Assembly: GCA_027704905.1 (NCBI GenBank)
Contig: CM051002.1
Span: 7,635,883-7,699,882 of the forward strand
DNA length: 64,000 nt
Reading direction: 5' to 3'
Source: Muraenolepis orangiensis
Lineage: Eukaryota > Chordata > Actinopteri > Gadiformes > Muraenolepididae
Both the position numbers and the translations under genes were made by a program. Below the pieces are notes generated by a model. It worked only from the letters and a program-made list of their open reading frames with translations, was not told the DNA's origin and searched no databases. This document shows, one piece after another, positions 1 to 10,977 of this stretch (the first letter of the stretch is position 1; every line of letters begins with the position of its first letter).

Positions 1-250
1 GTAAAAAACACAATTATCTCCACATCCATTTTCCTAGCCTATTAGTGAACTATCCCTTTGAGGATGCACACTAGTAGTAACCTTGCCCCGGCCCAGCTCT
101 GGAGGCTTATGGCAAGCAGCGTTCCCCGAGCAGTCGGGTGCCTGTCTGCTCTTTATGTAATTTAGTTTTTTCCCCTACCTCTGCATGGGTGTATCGTTTG
201 CCCTCCATCAATTGATCTGCTCCCAAATAAGAACCGACTTCGCCACCAAC
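1..250. other. Non-repetitive sequence, no feature seen
   Basis: Unique-looking DNA of mixed composition. I see no open frame of interest, no motif and no known repeat. Confidence 0.4.
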
Positions 251-254
251 ATAA

Positions 255-432
255 CTCTCTCTCCTCTTTCTCTCTCTTATCTCGCTTTCATCTCTCTATC
301 CTCTCTCCTCTTTATCTCTCTCTCACTCTTCTCTCTCCCTTCTCTCTCCTCTCTTTCTCTCTCTCTCTCACCCTCTCTCTTTCTTTCTCCTCTCTCCTCT
401 CTTCTATTTTCCTCTTTCTCATCTCTCTATGA
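255..432. repeat. Imperfect pyrimidine (TCTC)-rich tract
   Basis: The plus strand is almost entirely C and T for about 175 bp, as interrupted CTCT and TCCTCT runs. The frames through it encode Leu/Ser/Phe runs on one strand and Arg/Glu runs on the other, so they are not genes. Confidence 0.85.
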
Positions 433-1092
433 AATATGCAGGCCTGCAATCCTATAATTCTCAGGCTATTTGAAGTATTTTTTTTTACGATACATGACAC
501 ACACAAACCCTATCAATCAAAAGTATAATACTAAAAGTGGAACACTTTTTGCCGATTGGAATCAAAGCGCTCCGACGAGCATGTTCCCCGGACCAGATAA
601 ACGACGATCGTGGTTTATCTGTCGTTCTCAGCCTCAAAGCTGGCCGTGCCCCGTGGGATTACGAGTACATTGTATTTGGATGTTTTCTTTGAACCACACA
701 GAGAGAACATTATTCAGCCTAATCACGTTTAACCCCATTTTGAAAACACGGCGGCAGCCTCTGAAAAAAGAAAAAAAAGACATACATGAAAAATAAGTAG
801 CTAGCGTGTTCTGATTCCCCCCGGGACCCCCGGGGTCGACCACCATAACCGCTTCAATATTCATGGTGGGTTTGAGGAGGAATAAACATGAAATCCAACA
901 TTTGACACCCACATGGCCAAATGAAAGGACCCAGGGTTTTCACGAATTGCTGCCATGAATCTTCAACACAAAAGATCCCTAACCTTCCTTGTAGCATGTT
1001 TGACTTTTACGTTAAAACGTCATATTCCAGACCCAACCTGATAGAATTCCTGATAGAATTGAGAAATCATAGTAAGTCTCTATTAGCCTTTT
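433..1092. other. Non-repetitive sequence, no feature seen
   Basis: Short frames on both strands have no recognisable domain and no codon-like pattern. No repeat is recognised. Confidence 0.4.
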
Positions 1093-1369
<277 letters not shown>

Positions 1370-1401
1370 ACACACTCTCCCATTTGTGCTCTGTCAACCC
1401 C

Positions 1402-1552
1402 TCTGTGTGTGTGTGTGTGTGTGCTGTGTGTGTGTGTGTGTGTGTTTGTGTGTGAGTGTGTTTGTGTTTGTGTGTGTGCGTGAGTGTGTGTGTGCGTGTG
1501 TGTGTGTGCGCGCTTGTGTGTGCACGTGTGTCTGTGTGTGTCTGTGTGTGTG
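1402..1552. repeat. (GT)n microsatellite, interrupted
   Basis: TG-rich tract with TTTG, GAG and CGC interruptions, separated from the upstream (CT)n by a 35-bp unique segment that recurs inverted at 1628-1662. Confidence 0.95.
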
Positions 1553-1583
1553 TAAAAAGAGCATCAGGTGAGAGAGGGAGAGA

Positions 1584-1629
<46 letters not shown>

Positions 1630-1684
1630 GGTTGACAGAGCACAAATGGGAGAGTGTGTGAGAGAGAGCGAGAGAGAGCGAGAG

Positions 1685-1733
<49 letters not shown>
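1584..1733. repeat. (AC)n, unique spacer, (GA)n: inverted partner of 1094-1552
   Basis: The order (AC)n, about 35 bp unique, (GA)n is the reverse complement of the (CT)n, unique, (GT)n block upstream. The unique segment (1628-1662) matches the reverse complement of 1367-1402 almost perfectly, differing by a 2-bp indel beside the GT tract. Confidence 0.9.
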
Positions 1734-1738
<5 letters not shown>

Positions 1739-1994
1739 CCATGGGAAAATCCCTGTCAGCCCCACCCCCCAACCATGATGGCCATTGTGCTTGGCTGTTA
1801 AGTGACACTGTCTGCTAATGCACAGCTAACAATAAGCATCAATGGGAAGGCAGGTCAATGGAAAGGGAGGGGCTGGGGGGGAGGGAATGGGCGGGGGGGT
1901 CAGCTGTGTTAAAGCACACCGTATCTCCCATGGGTTTAGCTCTGTATTATTTTTTCATTCTTTCGACTCGGACGTCCCGCCCGAAGTCACAGCT

Positions 1995-4653
1995 GGATTA
2001 TCTCCGACCATCTTGGGCACGATTACACGCAAGCGTCGCAGGAAGAAGCGAGGGAAGCGAGCCGGCGTGCTAGTCAGGCTGAGATGTCGCCCCCCACTAC
2101 CCACCATTCTACTGGCTAATGTACAGTCTCTGGACAATAAGTTAAGCGAGCTACAAGCTCGTATTCAATTCCACCGGGAAACTAAGGACAATTGTATCAT
2201 CTGCCTTACGGAGACATGGAGGGGGTTACCGACGCAGCTATCGAGCCAACGGGATTTTCCGTCCACCGGGCGGACAGAACAAAGGCTCTCTCCGGTAAAG
2301 ATCGCGGAGGGGGGTATGTCTCATGATAAACAGATCTTGGTGCAACCAAAGTCATGTACATCCCCTCAAGTCTTTCTGTTCCCCGGACCTGGAGTTCCTG
2401 ATGCTTATGTGCCGTCCATACTGGCTACCTCGGGAGTTTACAGCGGTAACCGTGACCGCTGTTTACATTCCCCCACAAGCCAACACGGACACAGCGCTGA
2501 AGGAACTGTATGGGGCTATCAGCGAACAAGAGTCAGCACACCACGAGGCTGCTCTCATCGTGGCGGGGGACTTCAACAAGGCAAACCTGAAGAAGGTTCT
2601 CCCGAAGTTCTACCAACACATAACGAGCAACACACGGGGCGAGCGGATCCTCGACCACTGCTACACCCCCTTCCGTGATGGCTACAAGGTCCTCCTCCGC
2701 CCACCGTTCGGCAAATCAGACCACCGCTCTATCCAGCTACTCCCCGCCTATAGGCAGAGACTGAAGCAGCAACCGATCGCTGTGAGGGAGGTCCAATGCT
2801 GGTCGGACCAATCGGACTCTACGCTGCAGGATTGTTTTGATCGCGCTGACTGGCACATGTTCCGCGTTGCCTCGGACAATAACATCAACGAGTACGCGTC
2901 GTCGGTCACCGGGTTCATCAAGAAGTGCATAGATGACGTTGTTCCGACCAAGTCGGTTCGGATATATCCCAACCAGAAACCGTGGATTAACGGCGATGTT
3001 CGCGCTGCCCTACACGCGCGTAACGCCGCCTTTGGCTCCGGGAATACGGAGGAATATACGAGAGCCCGTTACGACCTCCGTAAGACCATCGTCACTGCCA
3101 AGCGGGAGTATAAGGACAGAGTGGAAGATAAATTCAAGAGCCACGATGCGAGGGGTATGTGGCAGGGGCTGCAGACGATAACGAACTTCAGAGGGAGAAC
3201 CAGTTGTGTAGAGAACTCCTCTACCTCCCTCCCAGGAGAGCTAAATCGTTTTTTGCTCGTTCGACGTAACGGCAGCCCGCCGAAGCCAGCACCGCCTGAG
3301 GAGACCAGCCTGCTGAACATCTCGGAGGCGGATGTGCGCCGCACCTTAGCGCTGACATCCGTAAGGCGGCAGGCCCCGACGACATCCCGGGCCGCGTCCT
3401 CAGAGCATGCGCAGACCAGTTGGCAGGAGTCTTTGCAGACATCTTCAACCTCTCCCTGTCCCAGGCTGTTGTTCCCACGGTCTTCAAGATGTCCACCATC
3501 GTGCCTGTCCCTAAACAACCCAAGGTAACATACCTGAATGACTATAGACCTGTAACCCTCACCTCGATTGTCAGCAAATGCTTCGAGAGGTTGGTCAAGG
3601 ACTTTATTTGCTCCGTGTTACCTGCCACGCTGGACCCATGGCAATTTGCATATCGTCAGATCCACAGATCCACGGACGACGCAATTGCCATGGCCCTCCA
3701 CACTGCCCTTTCCCACCTGGAGGGAAAGAACTGTTATGTGCGAATGCTGTTTGTGGACTACAGCTCAGCGTTCAACACGATAGTTCCTGCCAAGCTCGAC
3801 ACCAAGCTTAGAGGTCTAGGCATGCCCCCAGTCACGTGCAGCTGGATACTGGACCTCCTGTCGTACCGCCGCCAGGTGGTGAGGATGGGCAGCACCACCT
3901 CAGACCCACTGACCCTCAACACGGGATTCCCCCAGGGATGTGTGCTGAGCCCTCTCCTCTACTCCCTCTACACCCACGACTGCATGGCTATGCACAGCTC
4001 CAACGTCGTCATCAAGTTTGCTGACGACTCGACAGTGATGGGCCTGATCGCCGGCGACGACGAGACAGCCTACAGGGAGGAGGTCGGATCGCTGGAGCAG
4101 TGGTGCCAGGAGAACAGCCTCGCCCTCAACGTCAAAAAGACCAAGGAGCTGATCGTGGACTTCAGGAAGCAGAGAGGAGAGCACAGCCCTATCTCCATCG
4201 ACGGTGTTGCAGTAGAGAGGGTCAGCAGCTTCAAGTTCCTCGGCGTGCACATCTCCGAGGACCTCACATGGTCCACGCACCACACCACGTGTGTTTGATA
4301 CACACGTGGTGAAAAGGGCCCAACAACGCCTGTATTTCCTCAGGCGTCTGAGGAAATTCAGCATGGGCCCCCGCATCCTGAGAACATTCTATAACGGCAC
4401 CATCGAGAGTGTTCTTACAGGGTGTATCACCGCCTGGTTGGAGGTGAGCTCCCCTCCCTCCTGGATATATACAACCAGCGGTGCGTGGCCAAGGCCAAAC
4501 GCATCACAAAAAACATTGCCCACCCCAGCCACAAACTGTATTCACTTTTACCGTCAGGCAGGCGATACCGCAGTATCAAGTGCCGTACAAATAGACTCCG
4601 AGATAGCTTCCACAGTCAGGCCATCAGGCTGCTGAACAAGGGCGTATGCATAT
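1995..4653 (+). pseudogene. LINE ORF2 relic: endonuclease plus reverse transcriptase, multiple frameshifts
   Basis: In an intact element this protein nicks target DNA and copies the LINE RNA into the nick. Endonuclease signatures are ANVQSLDNKL and LTETW (near 2120-2220), VAGDFN (near 2560-2580) and KSDHR (near 2715). RT signatures are DYRPVTLTSI (near 3540), FVDYSSAFNTI (near 3750), GFPQGCVLSPLLYSLYTHDC (near 3925) and the catalytic FADD (near 4017). The C-terminal part continues with RLRKFSMGPRILRTFYNGTI and SHKLYSLLPSGRRYRS. The reading passes through at least four frames: changes lie near 2300-2400, near 3350-3420, at a stop near 4298 and again near 4440. It therefore cannot make a full protein. 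The break at 4298 coincides with a perfect 12-bp inverted repeat. Confidence 0.88.
4283..4311. repeat. Perfect 12-bp inverted repeat with 5-bp loop
   Basis: CACCACGTGTGT at 4283-4294 is followed by TTGAT and then the exact reverse complement at 4300-4311. It sits precisely where the LINE RT frame is broken, which suggests a local inverted duplication caused the break. Confidence 0.9.
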
Positions 4654-4874
4654 AACAATGTATATTTTATTACATTGATTTATATATACATATTGCTCTT
4701 TTCTGTGCCGATATATTGCATTTTATGAATTGCATTTTTATTATTATCTTTATTCTATTCTATTTTTATTCTATTTTTATCTATTTTTATCTTATTTTTA
4801 TAACAGCTGTCTGTCGTCGGGTATTGCACAAAAGATTTTCACACCACTGCTTTATACTTGTGTAAACTGTGAAG

Positions 4875-4964
4875 TGACAATAAACTTGACTTGACTTGAC
4901 TTGTGCTGTGCAATGACAATAAATTTGAATCTAATCTAATCTAATCTAATCTAATCTAATCTAA
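4875..4964 (+). repeat. LINE 3' tails: (ACTTG)n then (TCTAA)n
   Basis: Two tandem 3' ends lie back to back. Each has a CAATAAA-type signal followed by a different 5-bp tandem tail, ACTTG repeated about four times and TCTAA about seven times. Confidence 0.85.
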
Positions 4965-4965
4965 A

Positions 4966-5844
4966 ATGTGCTTGTGTTGTTGATTGCTCGTTAAGTTGAA
5001 GTGCTTGGTAGGTGGCTCCTCAAAGTCATTCTAATTGGAAGCAAATAAGTGTGTTTAATCCAATCAAGTACTTTGATTGTTGGGGGCTTGTGCATGCTTG
5101 GGAAGCGAGAGGATGGTTCATGAGAGGGGTTACAGACTCCCGATTAGTGTTAATTGCTGGAATGTTAATCTGTTGTTAAATTGGTTGATCTTTTGCAATT
5201 GGTTTATTACTCCATAGCAGTTTTCATAGTCGTTTTTTGTACATGAAAAGTGCTGACCTTAAATATATAATGCATCTGTATATATATCTTATTCACAAGT
5301 TACTTACCCATGGGGAGGCATTAATGCTGAATAGGGACTGTAGTTAAGAGTGACTTTTCATATTTTAACTTTTCTATCTTTTTTCCACATTAAGTGTATT
5401 CATCCCGGCTGAAGCCAATCAATCAAAATAAATGAGAAAAGAAAAGAAAATCTGAAGTTGAAATTGGTTTTCAGTATCATCAGACATGGGTCTGACCTTC
5501 TGTTGCCGGGGCAGTTAATTGTGATGTGATTGGGTAAAATGCCAGCTTTATTAGAGACCGGGGACGAGAGAGAGGAAGAGGAAGTGAAGTTCTTCTTCGC
5601 TCGCCACCTCCTGTCGACCACACTAAAATTTGTCACATAGGAGTCCTCCATTTTTAATAACACACTGTCGTATCTAAATAGTCTTGGGAATCCCCTTTTC
5701 ACTTTTGTATATAGTTTAACGTGTGTGTATTATTGCACACTGGTATATATTGTTGTTGCACTTTGGTGGTCACACTTTACCTTGTAAACATCACTTTACT
5801 CTAGAAAAAGTGTGTCTGCTGACCCTCAACCCCCAACCTGCTTA
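4966..5844. other. AT-rich non-repetitive stretch
   Basis: No gene or clear repeat seen. 5720-5810 resembles an AT-rich LINE 3' untranslated region (TATATTGTTGTTGCACTTT) but could not be assigned. Confidence 0.4.
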
Positions 5845-6334
5845 GTGGTGAGAAACATCTCTTACTGGTAAGTAACATCTCTTACTGGTGAGTAAGATCT
5901 CTTACTGGTGAGTAAGATCTCTTACTGGTGAGCGACATCTCTTACTGGTGAGTAAGATCTCTTACTGGTGAGCGACATCTCTTACTGGTGAGTCGACATC
6001 TCTTACTGGTGATGAACATCTCTTACTGGTGAGTGACATCTCTTACTGGTGAGTGACATTTCTTACTGGTGAGTAACATCTCTTACTGGTGAGTGACATT
6101 TCTTACTGGTGAGTGACATATCTTACTGGTGAGTGACATCTCTTACTGGTGAGTGACATCTCTTACTGGTGATTGACACCTCTTACTGATGAGCGACATC
6201 TCTTACTGGTGAGTGACAACTCTTACTGGCTTTTGACATCTCTTACTGGTGAGTGACATCTTTAACTGGTAAGTAACATCTCTTACTGGTGAGTGACATC
6301 TGTTACCGGTGAGTGACATCTCTTACTAGTGGTT
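5845..6334. repeat. 20-bp minisatellite, about 24 copies
   Basis: The unit is approximately TCTTACTGGTGAGTGACATC, with single-base variants. Copies run head to tail without spacers and stop abruptly at the start of a LINE fragment near 6334. Most units contain GGTGAGT, and a few GGTAAGT, identical to a strong 5' splice-donor core on the plus strand. Confidence 0.95.
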
Positions 6335-6860
6335 GCAGAATAGGCCAACGGTGGCTAGTGAACTATTACCGCATTGGCACTGTAAAGAGTGTCCTGACGA
6401 TTGGTGTCACCGCACAGGACAGGAAAGCCATCCAGAGGGTCGTGAGGACGGTAGAAAAGATCATCTGGTGTCCACTTCCATGCATCGAGGATATATTTTG
6501 GACCAGATGTCGGAAGAAGGCCATCTACATCACAAAAGACCGCAACCACCCTGGGCACGACCTCTTCTCCCCCCTAATGTCTGGTCGCCGGTTCCACAGC
6601 GTGGGTACAAGGACTAGAGGGTTTAAGAATAGTTTTCATCCACAGGCAGTGAGCCTACTGAACTGCTAGGAGTGCTGCCACTATCATAACATTGCCATCC
6701 ATATTACATGACGCTATCATACTTTGATAGACTTTCTGGGCTCATTGCAGTTACTGCACTGTTTTGCACTGTACTGCACTGTTACACTGTACTAAGCACT
6801 TTTAAATGCTTTTTGCACAATTCTTAACATAAAATATCATCCTTTAGTCACTTTTATATT
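6334..6860 (+). mobile_element. LINE 3' fragment (CR1/L2-type), RT C-terminus plus 3' UTR
   Basis: The translation at 6313-6669 reads WLVNYYRIGTVKSVL, then CIEDIFWTRCRKKAIYI, DRNHPGHDLFSPL and SFHPQAVSLLNC. This is the same C-terminal region seen at 16340-16880 and 57580-57930. The 3' UTR with repeated TTGCACTGT motifs follows. The element is 5'-truncated and diverged (HWHC/FYRGT region altered), and does not carry the full terminal tail seen in the other copies. Confidence 0.85.
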
Positions 6861-6915
6861 AATTTTTATTGTGTATAGTATTTTTTTATAGTATTATGTT
6901 TTAGGTTGCCTTATA

Positions 6916-6973
6916 CCTTAAGACACTGTCTTAAGGGTTGGTCTTGAGACAACCTTAAGACACTGTCTTATGG
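6916..6973. repeat. Two tandem 21-bp palindromes
   Basis: CCTTAAGACA-C-TGTCTTAAGG at 6916-6936 is a perfect palindrome around one base. A second copy at 6953-6973, 37 bp downstream, differs by one base in the right arm. Confidence 0.85.
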
Positions 6974-7182
6974 TTTGGTCTGCGGAGACTTTGATTACCA
7001 AACCTTTGATTTTAAACATATTAATTAAATGTATTAATACAGCAAATAGAAATAGGAACATGTCACCTTTAATCGTAAAGGTGTAGATTTGCCTAATCGC
7101 ATCATTTATATTCAGCCTGTCATAATCTTTATTTCCCCTCATCCCTTCTTCTTTTTCCTCCCTTCTTTACTCTCAACACTTA

Positions 7183-7359
<177 letters not shown>

Positions 7360-7536
7360 CTCGGTCCTGTCACTATCATCTTTCTACCTGTGTGTTTATT
7401 TGCCTTCCACACACCGGCGTCGATATTCTACATTTGTCTCACGAATGGATCGGCTCGGCGGCCCTCCCCTCCCCCCCAGTCCCTGACCTCATTCCAGCAT
7501 CCCCCCCTGTGCACCCCCCCCACCCCCTGTACTACA

Positions 7537-7575
7537 CCCCCCCCCCCCCCACACACACACACACACACACACACA
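7537..7575. repeat. Poly(C) then (AC)n
   Basis: Short second instance of the same poly(C)-(AC)n arrangement seen at 7183-7357, which may reflect duplication or convergent slippage. Confidence 0.9.
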
Positions 7576-7750
7576 CCCTGCGGCACGTATAGCCTTGAGG
7601 GGCCCATAGAACTGTCTTAATCCCTGAGATCTATAACAGATATGGTGTGTGACACGGAGCGCCAGAGATTACATGGGGCCGATAGCGACCGTATATTAGG
7701 CTCCTCCAACCCGACCTCCCCTGCGGTGGCCGGCCCACGGCCTGCGCCCC

Positions 7751-7918
7751 TCCTCCTCCTCTCCTCCTCCTCCTCCTCCTCCTCCTCCTCCTCCTCCCCT
7801 CCTCCTCCCTCCTCCTCCTCCTCCTCCTCCTCCTCCTCCTCCTCCTCCTCCTCCTCCTCCTCCTCCTCCTCTCCTCCTCTCCTCCTCCTCCTCCTCTAGA
7901 ATAACCCCCCCCCCCCCC
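7751..7918. repeat. (TCC)n microsatellite and poly(C)
   Basis: CTC/TCC trinucleotides run from 7751 to about 7896 with a few slips, and 15 or so C residues follow at 7903-7918. The poly-Ser, poly-Arg and poly-Gly frames through it are artefacts. Confidence 0.96.
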
Positions 7919-9066
7919 AGTGAACCGCCATGCATTCCAGGTAGGGTTGCCTCCCTGCGTGGAAGCCGGCAGCTCCGCAGGCATACGGGCTGCGTTAAAC
8001 AGCCGGCTATTACTGCTAACACGAGGTGGAGCGGATAGGAGAGGAGATGAGGGGGGGGGGGAGAGAGAGCAGTATTCACCGCCATACATACAGGGCAGGG
8101 ATGCTGAATGTGTGGCGTGTGGAACCAATGTGGTCCAATTGTAACACTAATGGTCCACTGTGTTCGGCCCAGAGCTCGACCCCAGGCCATTCTTATATGT
8201 ATACACCTGGGTTCCAGACCAGGAACATTGGTTGGTAATATGGTGCGCTCCGGTGGTTGAAAAATTCAATACAATTTTTTGTGCTAAGCGTAAATCCCGC
8301 CTGCCAAGTGCTGAAGTGTTGATGCTTTGTGCAACCTTTTTGATCTATACTGCCTGCGATGGGGACACAAAGCACTTCCGCGTGAGGAAGACAGAAAGGG
8401 CCACCCATAAATATGACACATAAAATGCATAATAGCATAGATAGACTGTCCGCGGCGGAAGGACGTCGCATATAACAGGCAATAACAGGAACACTCAGAA
8501 CATCATGAGAGTAACCTCTGGAAGAGAACAATTATCCAGCCTGTTCCACCTTTTCTCCATCCCTGACGTAGGACATTGTCCTCATGGGTTTGTCGGCTGT
8601 GTGTCCTGCCTGTACCTCAGCGGACATCGCAGGGTTCGTATCGCAGCACACAGTGTAGCGGGCCGTCCAGAGAACCTCCAGGGAGGGATGGGTGCTATAT
8701 GGGTGAGTTATAAATGGGCCATGTCAGTGACATTGTTGGAGGTTGTCTCAGCAAACCGGCCTCGCTGCCATGGCGACCTGTGGCCGGGAGGAAGGACTGA
8801 CTGGGTTGTTGTTGCCGACGTGCCAAATAGTGCCCAGTTTTGTTCTCTGGAGAAGTCGCAGTTGTCATCGCCATCGCCTGTGAAGGTGAAGCCATCTTGT
8901 GACAGGACATTTTATTCATAGCACAATTCTTATTCATAGTAAATGCTTGCAGTGTTTCCCCACAGAATTAGATTAGATTTGTGGTGGTAGCAGACGGGTG
9001 GGGGGGTGGACGGTAGATTACAAGCTCCTCAGAGTTAACGTGAATGCATCAGTTTTGGACAAATAC
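7919..9066. other. Non-repetitive sequence, no gene recognised
   Basis: Several 70-140 codon frames overlap on both strands, but none has a recognisable domain or consistent composition. A short G run lies at 8051-8060 and another at 8998-9006. Confidence 0.4.
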
Positions 9067-9433
9067 GTCTACACCGCTAGACACTCTGGGACTCATACCG
9101 TCTCCTGGGCAGGTATACACCGCTAGACACTCTGGGACTCATACCGTCTCCTGGGCAGGTATACACCGCTAGACACTCTGGGACTCATACCGTCTCCTGG
9201 GCAGGTATACACCGCTAGACACTCTGGGACTCATACCGTCTCCTGGGCAGGTATACACCGCTAGACACTCTGGGACTCATACCGTCTCCTGGGCAGGTAT
9301 ACACCGCTAGACACTCTGGGACTCATACCGTCTCCTGGGCAGGTCAACACCGCTAGACACTCTGGGACTCATACCGTCTCCTGGGCAGGTATACACCGCT
9401 AGACACACAGGACTCATACCGTCTCCTGGGCAG
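9067..9433. repeat. 46-bp minisatellite, eight copies
   Basis: The unit begins GTATACACCGCTAGACACTC and ends CTCCTGGGCAG. Copies start at 9067, 9113, 9159, 9205, 9251, 9297, 9343 and 9389. The internal copies are essentially identical, copy 7 has GTCAAC for GTATAC, and the last copy is 45 bp with a changed ACACACAG segment. There are no unique spacers, so it is not CRISPR-like. Confidence 0.97.
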
Positions 9434-9910
9434 GTGTGGGGAACCCCGGCCAGCTACGAAACATTGGCAAACACCAACTCAAACAACAATGCATGACAAA
9501 AGGCTTTTGACTACTTGAATAGTTAAAAAAAATATTATAATCAATTTATAGCGGTTAAATGTTGATATTGTGGCAGGCCACCACAACTACATCAATGTGT
9601 AAGAAACTTCTTGATTTTGGCCTTCACAAAAGCACAAATTACGCCAACAAAAGGGCATTACAAAGGTCAGGACCCTCAGGACCATGAAGAGCAACAAGCT
9701 CTGTTTTATTTTTCTTGTGAAGCCTCCTTTTCCCCCTCGGGGGCCTCATTCAGTCTCGCAAAAAAATAGTAGAAGAAGATAATACCGATGAATTATAAGG
9801 AATACATCCGGGGGGATTATGTCATTCAAACATACCCGCTACCCCAGTCCTGGGGTAGATGACTAGGGACACACATGGGACAAGGACACCAGCCAGTCCA
9901 TCGGCAGTTC
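9434..9910. other. Non-repetitive AT-rich sequence
   Basis: No gene or known repeat recognised between the minisatellite and the (CA)n tract. Confidence 0.4.
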
Positions 9911-10047
<137 letters not shown>

Positions 10048-10151
10048 CGTGCAGACACACACGCACACATGCACGGACACACACACCAAGCACGCCTACA
10101 CCCGCACACCAGTGGCGAAGCGTGTCTATCACAACTGGACCTTCTGTAGAC

Positions 10152-10530
10152 CAGGGGTTCCCCAACTTTTCAGCCCGCGACCCCCAACATAACAGACCCC
10201 CCCCCCCCCTCTATCACCGGAGGGACTGGAACATTAAAAACAACGTGTGCACAGATCTTCACCATCGATCGTGAAGTCCAAGGGGGGGGGGGGGGGGGTA
10301 ATCGTGATATTGAAAATTGTGTGGCTTTTTTTTCAGCTGCAAATGATACTGTCGTGAATCTGTCGGAATCAAAATTCCTTTATTCGTCACCCGTACATAT
10401 ATAAAAATATCTATGCACACGTTATTATTAACAATAAAAACCTCATGGTCACATCAAGAGGATTCTGAAATCATCTCGCGACCCCCCCCCCCCCCTCGGG
10501 GTCCCGCGCCCCCCACTTTGGGAACCCCTG
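10152..10530. mobile_element. hAT MITE (379 bp) nested in hAT copy 1, perfect 8-bp target duplication
   Basis: The ends CAGGGGTTCCCCAACTTT and AAAGTGGG(..)AACCCCTG are inverted repeats extending into C-rich/G-rich subterminal DNA. CTGTAGAC occurs exactly at both flanks (10144-10151 and 10531-10538). A remnant with the same terminus and interior lies at 34818-35050. Parts of this MITE also occur inside hAT copies 2 and 3, so it landed before those copies dispersed. Confidence 0.93.
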
Positions 10531-10759
10531 CTGTAGACCACCACCCACACCATCACCACCACCATTCGAAAATTCAGTTGTTCTAGTCAGACGGACGTCA
10601 CGGAGGAGTCACTTTATGCCTTATATCATTTAGGAAGATCAGATTGTCGCAGCCAATTCCCAAGTGTACCATAGTTGTAAAGCAGTGTCCATGTAGTGAA
10701 GTAACAGCCCAACAGACCACCACACACAGGCTATCGGTTAAAGGGACGGTCTAACACGC

Positions 10760-10977
10760 TTCACGTGAAAAGGCTTAACGTAACTTTGGAACTTTAAGTT
10801 CCAAAATAGCGATCAATAATCACCAAATGTCCCTGGCATATGTCTTGTCATTAGCACTTTCACCTGTCAAAATGAAAGTGAAAAGGTGAAAGTGCTAATG
10901 ACAAAACATATGCAAATTTGGTGATTATTGATCGCGGTTTTGTAACTCTTAGTTACGTCAAGTCTTTTCACGTTAAG
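10760..10977. repeat. Long foldback (about 100-bp arms) inside hAT copy 1
   Basis: The left arm (about 10764-10864) is the imperfect reverse complement of the right arm (about 10884-10977). It includes long matching stretches such as GATCAATAATCACCAAAT and GTCATTAGCACTTTCACC. The loop is about 20 bp. It is absent from copies 2 and 3, where the surrounding region is deleted, so I cannot tell whether it was an insertion or ancestral. Confidence 0.88.

Larger units (their letters stand above)
1960..4965 (+). mobile_element. Non-LTR retrotransposon (LINE), jockey/CR1/L2/Rex1-like, nearly full-length but decayed
   Basis: A plus-strand LINE with an apurinic-type endonuclease, a reverse transcriptase and a 3' end carrying short tandem repeats. 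The 5' boundary is uncertain; LINE-like coding begins near 1995 and a basic segment (RKRRRKKRGKR) precedes the endonuclease. The 3' end has two successive polyadenylation-like ends (ACAATAAA, then GACAATAAA). They are followed by (ACTTG)n and (TCTAA)n tails. No target-site duplication could be identified. Clade assignment is inferred from RT motif style, not from a search. Confidence 0.85.

Noticed and set aside
7639..8944. Overlapping 74-165 codon frames around 7.6-8.9 kb
   Set aside because: They overlap on both strands, several run into (TCC)n or poly(C), and none has a motif.
9067..9433. Regular direct repeats that might suggest a CRISPR array
   Set aside because: The 46-bp units are contiguous with no variable spacers, and the genome is clearly vertebrate. 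The same applies to 5845-6334 and 35059-35530.
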